Shown: positions 49,970 to 59,162 of the stretch, in pieces
How the letters are laid out: the number at the start of each line of letters is the position of its first letter
Numbering within the stretch: the stretch's first letter is position 1
NCBI GenBank assembly: GCA_030950365.1
Contig: JAUZRQ010000089.1
Span: 1 to 64,000, forward strand
Reading direction: 5' to 3'
DNA: 64,000 bases
Origin: Candidatus Zhuqueibacterota bacterium
GTDB lineage: Bacteria > Zhuqueibacterota > Zhuqueibacteria > Zhuqueibacterales > Geothermadaptataceae
Notes under the pieces: model-generated
What the model was told of the DNA's origin: nothing
What the model saw: the letters and a program-made list of their open reading frames with translations, nothing else
The model's database searches: none
Program-made: the position numbers and the translations under genes

Positions 49970-50710
49970 ATGCTAGTGATGATTAAAGAGAACTATGATG
50001 AGATGAGCAAAGAAGCGGCAAAACAGGTTGCCGCATTGGTGCGCAAGAAGCCGGATTGTGTGATCGGATTTGCCACGGGCAGCACGCCGCTCGGCCTGTA
50101 CAAGGAACTGATCCGCATGCACAAAGAAGAAGGACTGGATTTTTCCAAAATCACCACCTTCAATCTGGATGAATATGTCGGACTCCCGCCGGAACATCCG
50201 CAGAGCTACCATTATTTCATGTGGGAGAATCTGTTCAATCACATCAATGTCAATCCCTCCAATGTGTACATTCCCATGGGGATGGCCGATGATATTGATG
50301 TATTTTGCGAATGGTACGAAAACAAAATCAAAGAAGTGGGCGGCATCGACTTGCAGATTCTCGGCATCGGCGCCAACGGGCATATTGCGTTCAACGAGCC
50401 CGGTTCGTCGCTGGGATCGCGCACCCGCATCAAAACCCTGACCGAGAAGACCCGGCAGGACAACGCGCGCTTTTTCAGCAGCATGGATGAAGTGCCCAAA
50501 TATGCCATCACCATGGGCGTGGGAACCATCATGGAAGCGCGGCGACTGTTGCTTCTGGCCAGCGGTACTTCCAAGGCGGAAGCCATCCGAGCCACGGTGG
50601 AAGGACCGATCATGGCCAAATACCCGGCGACGATCGTGCAGTTGCACCGCTATGCGACGGTAATTGTTGACAAAGACGCTGCATCGAAACTGGAAGCCGA
50701 TTACAGTTAA
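49970..50710 (+). CDS. nagB: Glucosamine-6-phosphate deaminase NagB
   Basis: NagB converts GlcN-6-phosphate to fructose-6-phosphate and ammonia. From the ATG at 49970, which follows GTGAGG by 9 bases, it has 246 residues. The phosphate loop GFATGSTPLGLYKEL is near residue 34, the catalytic Asp in NLDEYVGL near 68, and GIGANGHIAFNEPG near 133 with the catalytic His and Glu. It closes the route that starts with AnmK and MurQ, although the deacetylase NagA is not seen here. Confidence 0.93.
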   Translation: MLVMIKENYDEMSKEAAKQVAALVRKKPDCVIGFATGSTPLGLYKELIRMHKEEGLDFSKITTFNLDEYVGLPPEHPQSYHYFMWENLFNHINVNPSNVYIPMGMADDIDVFCEWYENKIKEVGGIDLQILGIGANGHIAFNEPGSSLGSRTRIKTLTEKTRQDNARFFSSMDEVPKYAITMGVGTIMEARRLLLLASGTSKAEAIRATVEGPIMAKYPATIVQLHRYATVIVDKDAASKLEADYS

Positions 50711-50732
50711 TAATCTGGAGAACCTGCATCGC

Positions 50733-51590
50733 ATGAAGATTACGCTTCTAGGAACCGGAGCCTCGGAGGGCGTCCCTGCATTTCGCTGTCAGTGCAAAAC
50801 CTGCAAGGAAGCAAGAGAAAAAGGGGGCAGGCACGTGCGGCAAAACGCCGCGGCGCTGGTCGAGGGCCGCCGCGGCGAAAAGCTGCTGCTCGACCTGCCC
50901 CTGTCCATCAAAATGATGCTCAACCACCAGGGCATCTCGGACGACCATCTGGACGCGATTTTTATCACCCATTCCGATTTTGATCACATTGGCGGGCTGT
51001 TTCATTTGCAGCAGAACACCAATCAGAACGGATTTCAGGGAAAGGAAGAAATTCCCGTGTACATGCCCGCCGATGTGGTCGAGCTGTTTGAAAAGAGTCT
51101 GGATCTGACCGAGTTCGAATATGCGGGACAGGTGCTGAAAAAGCAATACATGTTCCGAATCCGGACCATGCGGCCGTATGAAACCATCCGCGTTGGCGGA
51201 CTGGCGATTCAATCGCTGGAAAGCAATCACCTGCGCGTGGATTCTCGTGAGCCGCGCGATTGTTTTGGCTATCTGGTGACCGAAGGGGATCGCCGGATGG
51301 CCTATTTCCCGGATGCCTTCGTGGACATGCCGCAACGCACCTTCGATATTCTGGCCGAATCACGGCTCGATTTTCTGTTCATTGACTGCACGTTCGAGAC
51401 CAGCGAGCGCTTTGCCACCTGCAACCATCTCGACATCTCGCAGCTCATCGATATCAGCAAGCGCATTCGGCCAGATCGCATCTTTGCCACGCATATTAGC
51501 CACCGCAACTTTGGCTACGACGACCTGCGCCACCACCTCCAACCACACGGCATCGAAGTGGCCTACGACGGCCTTGAATTGGAATTGTGA
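50733..51590 (+). CDS. PhnP-like metallo-beta-lactamase-fold hydrolase
   Basis: The start is placed at 50733, so that the protein begins MKITLLGTGASEG as PhnP-like proteins do; the longer frame overlaps nagB. The 285 residues include a CQCKTCKEAR cysteine cluster near 19-25, the metal motif (here THSDFDH rather than the usual HxHxDH), ESNHLRV, and ATHISHR near the end. It is probably a phosphodiesterase-like hydrolase with an unknown substrate. It is 22 bases after nagB and may be part of that operon. Confidence 0.82.
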   Translation: MKITLLGTGASEGVPAFRCQCKTCKEAREKGGRHVRQNAAALVEGRRGEKLLLDLPLSIKMMLNHQGISDDHLDAIFITHSDFDHIGGLFHLQQNTNQNGFQGKEEIPVYMPADVVELFEKSLDLTEFEYAGQVLKKQYMFRIRTMRPYETIRVGGLAIQSLESNHLRVDSREPRDCFGYLVTEGDRRMAYFPDAFVDMPQRTFDILAESRLDFLFIDCTFETSERFATCNHLDISQLIDISKRIRPDRIFATHISHRNFGYDDLRHHLQPHGIEVAYDGLELEL

Positions 51591-51705
51591 TTGTGCCGGA
51601 GAATTATGGCGGGAGTCATGCATCGGTAGGGGGAATTTTATTTAGAGGCTGAATCTAATCTGATCAAATTGTGAATCTTTTAGCAAATTAGAACGAATTG
51701 GAGCA

Positions 51706-52434
51706 ATGGGATTCCAAGCAGATTATCGCAAACTTGAAGATCGAATGCGTCGTCTTGCTGAATTGGAAGGGAACATCTTTCTGCCAAATCTAGAGCCTAA
51801 AGAAGCTGCAAAATATGTTTTGATTTGTATGGAGCCGTCTCTGGGACGATGGGCGCGTTCAAGAAAGGAAGCGAGAGAAAAAATTGAGGCTGGCTTTAGA
51901 AATTTTATTTCTTCTATCGGAGACTTTATCCTTCACTATTGTGTACGAAATTATCTTTGTCATTCTTTGGAAGGTTACCATATTACGGATTTGTCCAAAG
52001 GAGCGATGAAAACGAAGAAAGCTGATCATGAAAGATTTAAACGTTATGATAATTGGTATACTTTATTAATGGATGAAATTGCCCTGATAGCATCTCCGAA
52101 TGCTCATTTTTTTGCTGTTGGTAAAAAGGTGTTTGATTATCTTGGAAAGAAACGATTTCCATTTCCTTTGACATACATTATCCACTATTCGGACCAGGCA
52201 GCAAAAGCAAGAAATGCCGCAATTAAAGGAAGAGAAAAGTGCTTTCAGGCATTTGCGGAAACAGTTGCATTAAATGATATCCTATCTGTAGCAAGGCAGG
52301 TTTTAAAAGAGAACTCTGTTTCTAAAGAAATTTTCGAGCTTATAATTTCAGATTTAGCCAAAAAGAATCTCACGGTTTCTCGAAAAAAACTTATTTTTAG
52401 CTATAAAATAGCTTTTGAATCAGTATTAAGTTGA
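51706..52434 (+). CDS. AT-rich singleton, possible uracil-DNA-glycosylase-fold protein
   Basis: I do not recognise this 242-residue soluble protein with certainty. Its order of motifs resembles the uracil-DNA glycosylase superfamily fold: LICMEPSLG (near 45) in the place of the first loop, YHITDLSKGAM (near 97) in the place of the second strand-loop, FFAVGKKVFDYL (near 143), and IIHYSDQA (near 163) where the family has a His-Pro-Ser loop. Codon use is clearly more AT-rich than its neighbours (one 60-base line counted gives 38% G+C). It stands alone, flanked by a repeat, and looks horizontally acquired. Confidence 0.6.
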   Translation: MGFQADYRKLEDRMRRLAELEGNIFLPNLEPKEAAKYVLICMEPSLGRWARSRKEAREKIEAGFRNFISSIGDFILHYCVRNYLCHSLEGYHITDLSKGAMKTKKADHERFKRYDNWYTLLMDEIALIASPNAHFFAVGKKVFDYLGKKRFPFPLTYIIHYSDQAAKARNAAIKGREKCFQAFAETVALNDILSVARQVLKENSVSKEIFELIISDLAKKNLTVSRKKLIFSYKIAFESVLS

Positions 52435-52439
52435 TCGTT

Positions 52440-52735
52440 TAACTATCCAGTACAAGGCTGTGGCCGCCACCTTAAATAGCAATTCAATGTCTTAATAATA
52501 AATCGGGATATCGGTTCAAAGAGACCACAGATTTCACAGAGTTGCACTGATTTATGGAAGCGGTGGGTTTCAGAAAATCTATCACGGATATTGAGCGGGC
52601 TTGCATTTTGGAAGCACGGATCGATCCGCAATTTGAATAGAAAACGCTTGCCGGTCTTCTTTCGTTGCGCTAAAATGCTTTTGACGGCCTCAGCGCCACT
52701 GCGAGAGGTCGCTTTCTTTCTTATGAGTTTTTCTG
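52440..52735 (+). repeat. Interspersed repeat, long form (copy B)
   Basis: The copy begins with TTAACTATCCAGTAC, like the left ends of the CTATTCAG elements, immediately after the stop of the AT-rich singleton. It contains AGACCACAGATTTCACAGA and CTCAGCGCCACTGCGA, aligning with copy A at 45351-45635 in the same orientation. The right end is degraded. The remaining bases up to the symporter gene show only its ribosome-binding site. Confidence 0.65.
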
Positions 52736-52883
52736 GAGGGCAGAATTCCAACTTGATCTTTATGGTAAGGTTTTGTAAAAATTGGCCTTTTGATATTTGC
52801 TCGTAGATAAGTTCTATGCTTTTCAGGGCCTACTTGTTTTAATGAGATTTTCCAGGTATCAATTTCTAAAATAGGGGAGACGC

Positions 52884-54461
52884 ATGGGCGCGGTGGACTG
52901 GGCCATCATTTTCGTGTACATTGCCGTATTGATCGGCCTGAGCTGGCGATGGGGCCGCGGACAGGCCAATCCAACGGATTACTATGTCGGCGGGCGGCAA
53001 CTGCCCTGGCTGGCCGTGGCCATCTCCACCATGGCCACGCAGACCTCGGCCATTAGCTTCATTTCCATCCCCGCCTATGTCGCCTTGAAACCCGGTGGCG
53101 GCCTCACCTGGCTGCAGTACGAATTCGGCGTGCCCCTGGCCATGGTCCTCGTCATCGCTGTGCTGATCCCGTTTTTCCGCCGCCTCAAACTGGTAACCGT
53201 ATATGAATATCTCGAGCTGCGCTTCGGTCCGCCGGTGCGCACTCTGCTCAGCGCGGTATTTCTGCTGAGCCGCGGCCTTAGCACGGGCGTTGCGGTGTAT
53301 GCCGCCGCGTTGGTGCTTTCCGTCTGCCTCGACAAACCGATCGGCTTCACCATTTTGCTCATGGGTGTCGCCACGGTGGTTTACGACACCCTCGGCGGCA
53401 TGAAAGCGGTGGTGTATTCCGACGTGATCCAGATGCTGGTGCTGGTCACCGGGCTCATGCTGTGCATTGTGTTTGCCGTGCAGGACCTGGGCGGCGTGAG
53501 CGCCGTGCTGACGACCTTCCCGGACGAGCGGTTGCGCACCATCGAATGGGCGTCGGGCATCGGCGACAGCGCCACCACGCCATTCTGGGCATTCCTGCTG
53601 GGAGGCATTTTTCTATACGCCTCGTACTACGGCGTGGATCAGAGTCAGGCGCAGCGCGAGCTGTCGGCGCCGTCGGTCGAGGAATGCAAACGCAGCCTGC
53701 TGTTCAATGGCATGGCACGATTCCCGTTGACCCTGCTGTATCTGGGATTGGGAATCGCCGTCGGTGCGGTGTATTTGCATTTCCCGGAGTTTCGAGCCGA
53801 GGTTCCAGCCGATCATCCCGATTACCTGATTCCCGAATTCATCCTTTACCGGCTGCCGGTGGGCGTGAAAGGCATTTTGATTGCGGCGCTGCTGGCCGCG
53901 GCCATGTCCAGTCTGGATTCGGCGTTGAACTCGCTTTCCGCCGTCACGCTGCGGGATTTCATAGAGAAAAAGTGGCGCCTCAGCGAAAAGCAACTGCTGC
54001 GGCTTGGCAAACTCACCACCGTGGCCTGGGGTGGGGTTATCACCTTTTTTGCGTTTTACGTCGGCCAGATATCCGAGACGGTAATCGAGGCCATCAATAA
54101 AATTGGCTCTGCGTTTTACGGTCCTATTCTGGCGGCCTTCCTGGCCGGAATCCTCATCAAGCGCATCAGCCTGCGAGGCGTCATCATCGGCATCCTCGCC
54201 GGCGTCGGACTGAATCTGACGCTCTGGCTCACCAATGCCCCCATTCACTGGATGTGGTGGAATCTGTTCGGCTGCGTCATGAGTCTCGCCGCCGCCTACC
54301 TTGCCAGCCTGTTCTGGCCACAAATCGCCGCTGTAAACCGGGAATATTTGCTAACAGGTCGGCGATTGAAAGTGGCGTGGTCGGATTCGGCGAAGTTGTA
54401 TTGGATGTTGTTGGTTTATTTCGGGGTGATGGTGCTGGTGGGGATAGCCATTGGCGGTTAG
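52884..54461 (+). CDS. Sodium:solute symporter (SSS family)
   Basis: The 525-residue protein has about 13-14 membrane segments and begins with a helix of the SSS/LeuT fold (VDWAIIFVYIAVLIGLSW), followed by the family's DYYVGGRQLPWLAVAIS and, near residue 340, AALLAAAMSSLDSALNS with the Na2-site Ser residues. It couples solute uptake to Na+. The GGRQLPW and SSLDSALNS motifs are general for sugar, amino-acid and sialic-acid symporters, so the substrate is open; proximity to amino-sugar genes makes an amino sugar or N-acyl sugar possible. AGGGGAG precedes the ATG. Confidence 0.9.
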   Translation: MGAVDWAIIFVYIAVLIGLSWRWGRGQANPTDYYVGGRQLPWLAVAISTMATQTSAISFISIPAYVALKPGGGLTWLQYEFGVPLAMVLVIAVLIPFFRRLKLVTVYEYLELRFGPPVRTLLSAVFLLSRGLSTGVAVYAAALVLSVCLDKPIGFTILLMGVATVVYDTLGGMKAVVYSDVIQMLVLVTGLMLCIVFAVQDLGGVSAVLTTFPDERLRTIEWASGIGDSATTPFWAFLLGGIFLYASYYGVDQSQAQRELSAPSVEECKRSLLFNGMARFPLTLLYLGLGIAVGAVYLHFPEFRAEVPADHPDYLIPEFILYRLPVGVKGILIAALLAAAMSSLDSALNSLSAVTLRDFIEKKWRLSEKQLLRLGKLTTVAWGGVITFFAFYVGQISETVIEAINKIGSAFYGPILAAFLAGILIKRISLRGVIIGILAGVGLNLTLWLTNAPIHWMWWNLFGCVMSLAAAYLASLFWPQIAAVNREYLLTGRRLKVAWSDSAKLYWMLLVYFGVMVLVGIAIGG

Positions 54462-54620
54462 CCAGTAATGCAGCGGCAAGCCGGATAGCCATGGAGTAGC
54501 GAACGTCGTTGCATGCCAGTACGCAGCATACGCTTCCCTGGCCACCAGCGCAATGTAAATCAGAGGCAGCAGCACGGCGACGGTGGCCAATCCGATAGCG
54601 ATTTTATCCGACTGTCCCAC
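54462..54620 (-). pseudogene. Possible membrane-protein remnant
   Basis: From a GTG at 54620 the minus strand reads a hydrophobic segment (KIAIGLATVAVLLPLIYIAL) and about 50 residues before running into the opposite-strand symporter gene, where it becomes meaningless. It could be the broken N-terminus of a small membrane protein displaced by insertion activity. The evidence is weak; nothing else is seen up to 54765. Confidence 0.25.
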
Positions 54621-54765
54621 CTACAACGGCATGATGTCAGCAATGGAAGGCTTGAAGGAAAGGGGGCGGGCTTGAGTTTGGTTTGGGATGCCTTGTATCC
54701 TTTCTCTCTCAAATCACATGACCGGACGACAGCAGGTTTTTCGTATCTGTCTTCAAAAAGCTCTT

Positions 54766-55152
54766 TCAGGTTCGATGAAAAAGATCCAGGATCGAGGAAA
54801 GCAGCCCTTTTCTTTTCTTGTGCGATTCCTGTCGAGTATCAAAAATCGGCGTGTGAATATTGTATTCTCGAAGGAGGACCTGTCCCCTGGAAATCAAATA
54901 AACAAATTCTTCACGAGCATCGCCCTTGCTGAAGGATGTTTCATGACTCAATTTCATGATGATTTCCCCTGAAATATAGCTGACCTGAAAGACGATTGGC
55001 CTGCTGATTTCGACCCGGCCCAAACGTTGATGGATTTTCTGGAACAGGCCCGTTTTCTTCGCCTTCTTGCGGAAGGCCTTTTCCGAGCAGGCATAGATTT
55101 TCCTGTATTCTCTGGCATTGAGCTGTTCATGAAAAGCATTTATTGCTTCCAT
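54766..55152 (-). pseudogene. 5'-truncated gene beside an IS remnant (DUF4019/DUF3887-like?)
   Basis: The 128 residues begin inside what looks like an NTF2-like domain (AFHEQLNAREYRKIYACSEK, then LGRVEISRPIVFQVSYIS), the pattern of small secreted DUF4019/DUF3887-type proteins. Such proteins normally have a signal peptide first; here the frame runs into a stop just upstream and the next feature is a cut transposase gene 72 bases away. The 5' end therefore appears lost through the insertion. The family assignment is tentative. Codons are AT-richer than in the symporter gene. Confidence 0.5.
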
Positions 55153-55223
55153 TACCAGGTCCGTAGATTTCGCTGGTGTTTTTTCATCAAAAAGGCTATG
55201 GGCATGTGACTCAAGAAAAACAA

Positions 55224-55682
55224 TCAGTTGATTTTCTGCATGAGAATGTCAAAGGTCACCAATTGATGCATGATATGATGCATTTGATCAAAGCTAATGC
55301 GCAAGAGTCTAGCTAACTTGGTTTGCTTCTTAAAGGCCTTCAACATGTCGATGGCCAACCGATCAAACATCCGTGTTGTACGGCTCTGAGGCTTGGCCCA
55401 TGGCGTGGCCATGGTGATGACACCATGCTCAGGACACGATACGCGAGGAATCGAACACACAAGCCAGGTCTTCATCTGGCAGGTATCCAGATGTCGCCAC
55501 CGGCGCGGCTTACGGTGATCGTAAATGGGATACGCTTTCCCGCATTCCGGACAGCAGGCCTGGCCAGAACCATATCTGATCCATATCTGGACTTCTTCCT
55601 TCTCCGTGTCTAATTCAACCAAACTCACGTCCCACGGAGAAGTTATGCCCAAGAGCTTTGTGTAAAATTCCGTATCTCGCAT
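55224..55682 (-). mobile_element. Truncated ISL3-family transposase (N-terminal part)
   Basis: The 152-residue frame has the ISL3 N-terminal zinc-binding region (CPECGKAYPIYDHR, RRWRHLDTCQ, CPEHGV) and the start of the helix-turn-helix linker (LAIDMLKAFKK...LLRISFDQMHHIMH). Full ISL3 transposases are about 400 residues; the whole DDE catalytic part is missing and the frame ends in unrelated LVTFDILMQKIN. No terminal inverted repeats were recognised. It is a dead remnant. Confidence 0.8.
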
Positions 55683-56085
55683 AATTGAAAATATAAGGCA
55701 TTAACCACAAAAAAAACAGTAGAGCCGATAATTTAAACATATTCATTGAAGATTCAAAGACTGCGAAAATTCCAGAATCCCTGTCTTTTTCCACCTCGCT
55801 AAATTATACCTGTACATATAAAATTGCCGGTGATTCCTTTTCATAAACGGCTTCGCATTCTATTTGTAGAATATCCTACATGTTTTAGAATATCCTACAT
55901 GATTTTGGAGAATACTCTCTATTGATTTAATTGCATGATTTCGTGAAAAGCTGGTTAGTGTGCTTTAAGTTTGTAATATCAAGTAGTTATGAATTGGTTG
56001 TTGTTGTAGAATAAAATGGTATGTTCATTGCAAAACATCAGGCGAATCCGAGTTTTTCAAGCATGCCATTAAATTTAATGAAATG
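55683..56085. other. Intergenic region with tandem operator, upstream of the transporter trio
   Basis: No gene is seen in these 400 AT-rich bases. They contain the paired palindromes at 55866-55900, described separately, and must hold the promoter of the MMPL transporter gene. The part next to the transposase (55683-55860) may be leftover IS sequence. Confidence 0.5.
55866..55900 (+). promoter_or_regulatory. Tandem palindromic operator
   Basis: TGTAGAATATCCTACA (55866-55881) and TTTAGAATATCCTACA (55885-55900) are near-identical, 19 bases apart, and each is close to a palindrome (TGTAG-ATAT-CTACA). Two sites about two helical turns apart upstream of a transporter operon suggest cooperative binding of a dimeric regulator. 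No regulator gene is adjacent. Confidence 0.6.
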
Positions 56086-56101
56086 ATAGGTGGTATTCCC
56101 C

Positions 56102-59041
56102 ATGTTAAAAATAGCCGATTTTGTGATTCTTAGACGGTGGCTCGTTATTGTGGCAATGATCGCAATCACCGTGTTTATGGCTTTGCAGGCCGTGAAGGTG
56201 AGCCTGAATGCCGATTTTTCCACCTATTTGCGCCAGGATGATCCGCTGGTGCAGGAGTATAACCGCATCGGCGACATTTTCGGGGGGAATTCCGTGGGCG
56301 TTGCCCTGCTTGCGTCCACAGATGTTTTCACCCCGGAGAATCTGAAACTCCTGCAAGAACTCACCGAGGCCTTTAAAAACGTCGAAGGCATTGCCTATGT
56401 TACCAGTCTGACCAATGTGGTGGATTTCCGCAAGACCGATTGGGGGCTGGAGGTGGGTGAACTGTTCGACGGCAAATCGGTGCATTCGCCCGAGGCCATT
56501 GCAGCGCTCCGGGACTACGTGATGCAAAAGGACCGCTACGTGAGCCGGCTGATCTCCGCAGACGGCACCACCGCGGCCATTGTGCTGCGCTTTCAGAGCG
56601 GCAGCGTCCGGGCCGTGAATCAGTTCGCCACTTCGCTGCGCGTGAAAGCTGCGGCCGAAGCTGTGCTGGCGCAACGACCGTTGCCGGAAACCACCCGGCT
56701 CTATTTCGGTGGCATGCCGTTTCTGATTTTCAACATGACCCTGCTGATCACCGAAAACCTGACTGTGCTGGTGCCGCTGATGGTGTTGATTCTGATCCTG
56801 ACCCTTTACCTGGGATTCCGGCACTGGGCCGGGGTGGTCTTCCCCATGCTGGTGGTGGCAATCAGCGTGATCTGGGTGGTGGGACTTATGGGGATGACCG
56901 GCCTGAAGATGGACCTGCTCACCGGCATTGCGCCGGTAATCTTACTGGCACTGGGCAGCGCAGACGGCATCCATCTGCTCAAGCGTTATTTTGAGCGGCG
57001 GCGCCTGGGCGAATCGGCCCGGGAGGCCACCCGCAACGTGTTCAAAGAAATGGGCACCCCCATTCTGTTGACCACGGTAACCACCACGGTGGGTTTTGCC
57101 TCGCTGGCCATTTCAGATTTTGCGGTCATCCAGCAGTTCGGGCTGCTGACCGCACTGGGCATCGTCATCGCCCTGGTGGTGACGTTAACATTGTTGCCGG
57201 CCTTGCTGTCTTTTGGAGTCAATCCGCGTCCCCAAAAGGCTCGCGAACCGGCCTCGCTACGGTTCGGGGAGACACTGGGGCGTTTCGTTTACCGTCGCAA
57301 AATGGCTCTGATCGTCGCTGCGGTCGCGGTGGTGATTGTCGCCGCCTTTGCCCTGCCCCGGGTCGAAAAGGATGTGGACTGGACCCTGTGCCTGCAGAAG
57401 GGCAGCGATCCCTTCCATGCGGAAATGCTGCTGCGGGAAAAATTCGGCGGCTCCCTACCCATCCAGATTCTCGTGGATGGTGATCTGCGCGATCCGGTGA
57501 CGCTGAAGATGATGCGCGAGATCGAGCGCCGGATCGAAGTGGTGCCCGGCGTGAGCAAATCGCAGTCCATCGCCAGCATCATCGCCGAAATGAACGAGGT
57601 GATGAACGACCGCTACACCGTGCCGGAAGACCGGCGGGGGGTGAGCAATCTGTGGTTCCTCATCGAGGGGCGGGAAATGATGGAACAACTGGTTTCGCGG
57701 CAGGAAACCGAGGCGCTGTTGCAGGCCAAACTGAATACCTGGCATACCGCGTTTCTGGTGGCGGCGGTGGATAGCATCGATCAATTGCTGGCGCCGTATC
57801 AAAAACCCCTGGTCGCGATTTCATTGAATGCGTTGCCACCGCAGGCAAAACGCCGGTTGCTGGCCATTCGGCGACGGCAGATGATCACCGACCTGAAGCT
57901 GGACCTGCGCCGCCACGGGCTGGAGATCCCGGCAGAAGACCTGGAAGAGGTGGTTGAGAAAGCGTTGAATCCCGGCGCGGTGGATGGTATCAGTGCGAAG
58001 CTATTGGATGCGGCTTATGCCTATCTGACCGGTCCTGAGGCCGAGGTGGAATTGGCCGGGGCGGCTGCCCGACGAATTAGTCAGGCTATTACCCGCTCGC
58101 TGACCGTGGATGAAATACCGGATTCGGCCGCCATCCGGGACGTCGTTTTGCGCCTGGCGCCGCATCTCGATTCTGAAGACGCCGGCTGGCTGGCCGCATC
58201 TCTGACCGCCGTTCTGCGCGACCGGCTGGCCGAACTGCGGCTACAGCCGGCGCTGTCGCAGTTGCGGAACCTGCTCCCGAACGACCGCCGCAAGAACGCC
58301 GATCTCTGGCGGGATGTTAAAAGCACACTGTGGCAGGCCAACGAGACGATCCTGATCGCCGGGGCCGGGCAGCTCGCGCAAGCTTTGCCCGATGTGGAAA
58401 ACCTGCCGCTGCGCAAAGTTTCCATCCGCGTGGTGCAATCCGGGCTGGCGCCGGTGCTCAACCGCATGGAAGAAGAACTGACGCCGACCCAGGTGGAGAG
58501 TCTGGTGATTACCATGGTGCTGGTCATTATCCTGCTGGCATTCATTTTCCGCTCATTTGCCGGCGGCGTGCTGGCCGTGGTGCCCATTTCATTGACCATT
58601 TTGATCAATTTTGCGGTGATGGGCTACCTGGGCATCGGGCTGGATTCGTTCACCGCCATGATCGCTTCGGTGGCCATCGGCCTGGGCATCGATACGGATA
58701 TTCATTTCATTTCGCGGCTGCGGGATGAGATGAAAAAGAGCCGCGACGCGCTCACGGCGCTGCAACGCACCCTCAACACCACCGGCATTTCCATTATCAT
58801 CAACGCACTGGCCGTGGGGCTCGGCTTTCTGGTGCTGCTGGCAGCCGGCGGGCAACACATCCGCCGTTTCGGCGGCCTTACCGCGATGACCATTTTTGTG
58901 AGCGCGTTATTCACCCTGACCGTGCTGCCGTCGCTGTTGCTATGGATCAAACCGAAATTTCTGCAGCAGGTTGCGGGAACGGAGGTGGAGGAAAGCGAAG
59001 AAACAAGCGCCGGGCTCGGTGTGGCACCGGCGAAGTCATAA
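56102..59041 (+). CDS. RND superfamily MMPL-type transporter
   Basis: The 979-residue protein (ATG at 56102, after AGGTGG) has the duplicated RND layout: an N-terminal helix, a periplasmic loop, six membrane segments (about 215-390) with GSADGIHLLKRYFERR, a short bridge, one further helix near 405-425, a very long second periplasmic region (about 430-795) and six more segments with GLGIDTDIHFISRLRDEM. The paired Asp-rich motifs in TM4 and TM10 are the proton relay. Relatives export lipids or hydrophobic molecules. The genes for a LolA-like carrier and a barrel protein follow. Confidence 0.9.
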   Translation: MLKIADFVILRRWLVIVAMIAITVFMALQAVKVSLNADFSTYLRQDDPLVQEYNRIGDIFGGNSVGVALLASTDVFTPENLKLLQELTEAFKNVEGIAYVTSLTNVVDFRKTDWGLEVGELFDGKSVHSPEAIAALRDYVMQKDRYVSRLISADGTTAAIVLRFQSGSVRAVNQFATSLRVKAAAEAVLAQRPLPETTRLYFGGMPFLIFNMTLLITENLTVLVPLMVLILILTLYLGFRHWAGVVFPMLVVAISVIWVVGLMGMTGLKMDLLTGIAPVILLALGSADGIHLLKRYFERRRLGESAREATRNVFKEMGTPILLTTVTTTVGFASLAISDFAVIQQFGLLTALGIVIALVVTLTLLPALLSFGVNPRPQKAREPASLRFGETLGRFVYRRKMALIVAAVAVVIVAAFALPRVEKDVDWTLCLQKGSDPFHAEMLLREKFGGSLPIQILVDGDLRDPVTLKMMREIERRIEVVPGVSKSQSIASIIAEMNEVMNDRYTVPEDRRGVSNLWFLIEGREMMEQLVSRQETEALLQAKLNTWHTAFLVAAVDSIDQLLAPYQKPLVAISLNALPPQAKRRLLAIRRRQMITDLKLDLRRHGLEIPAEDLEEVVEKALNPGAVDGISAKLLDAAYAYLTGPEAEVELAGAAARRISQAITRSLTVDEIPDSAAIRDVVLRLAPHLDSEDAGWLAASLTAVLRDRLAELRLQPALSQLRNLLPNDRRKNADLWRDVKSTLWQANETILIAGAGQLAQALPDVENLPLRKVSIRVVQSGLAPVLNRMEEELTPTQVESLVITMVLVIILLAFIFRSFAGGVLAVVPISLTILINFAVMGYLGIGLDSFTAMIASVAIGLGIDTDIHFISRLRDEMKKSRDALTALQRTLNTTGISIIINALAVGLGFLVLLAAGGQHIRRFGGLTAMTIFVSALFTLTVLPSLLLWIKPKFLQQVAGTEVEESEETSAGLGVAPAKS

Positions 59042-59162
59042 ATACATCGTGGCGGTTTTCATTTTATGAAAGTCGCCATAATAAAAAGGGCGAAAAACAG
59101 AAAATGTTTCCAAAGTGCAGCATCCCAACGGGGGGCGCTGCCATACAGGACGAGGTGGAAAA

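Noticed and set aside
55866-55900. CRISPR-like direct repeats
   Set aside because: There are only two units, 16 bases long with 3-base spacing and no cas genes; they fit an operator pair better.
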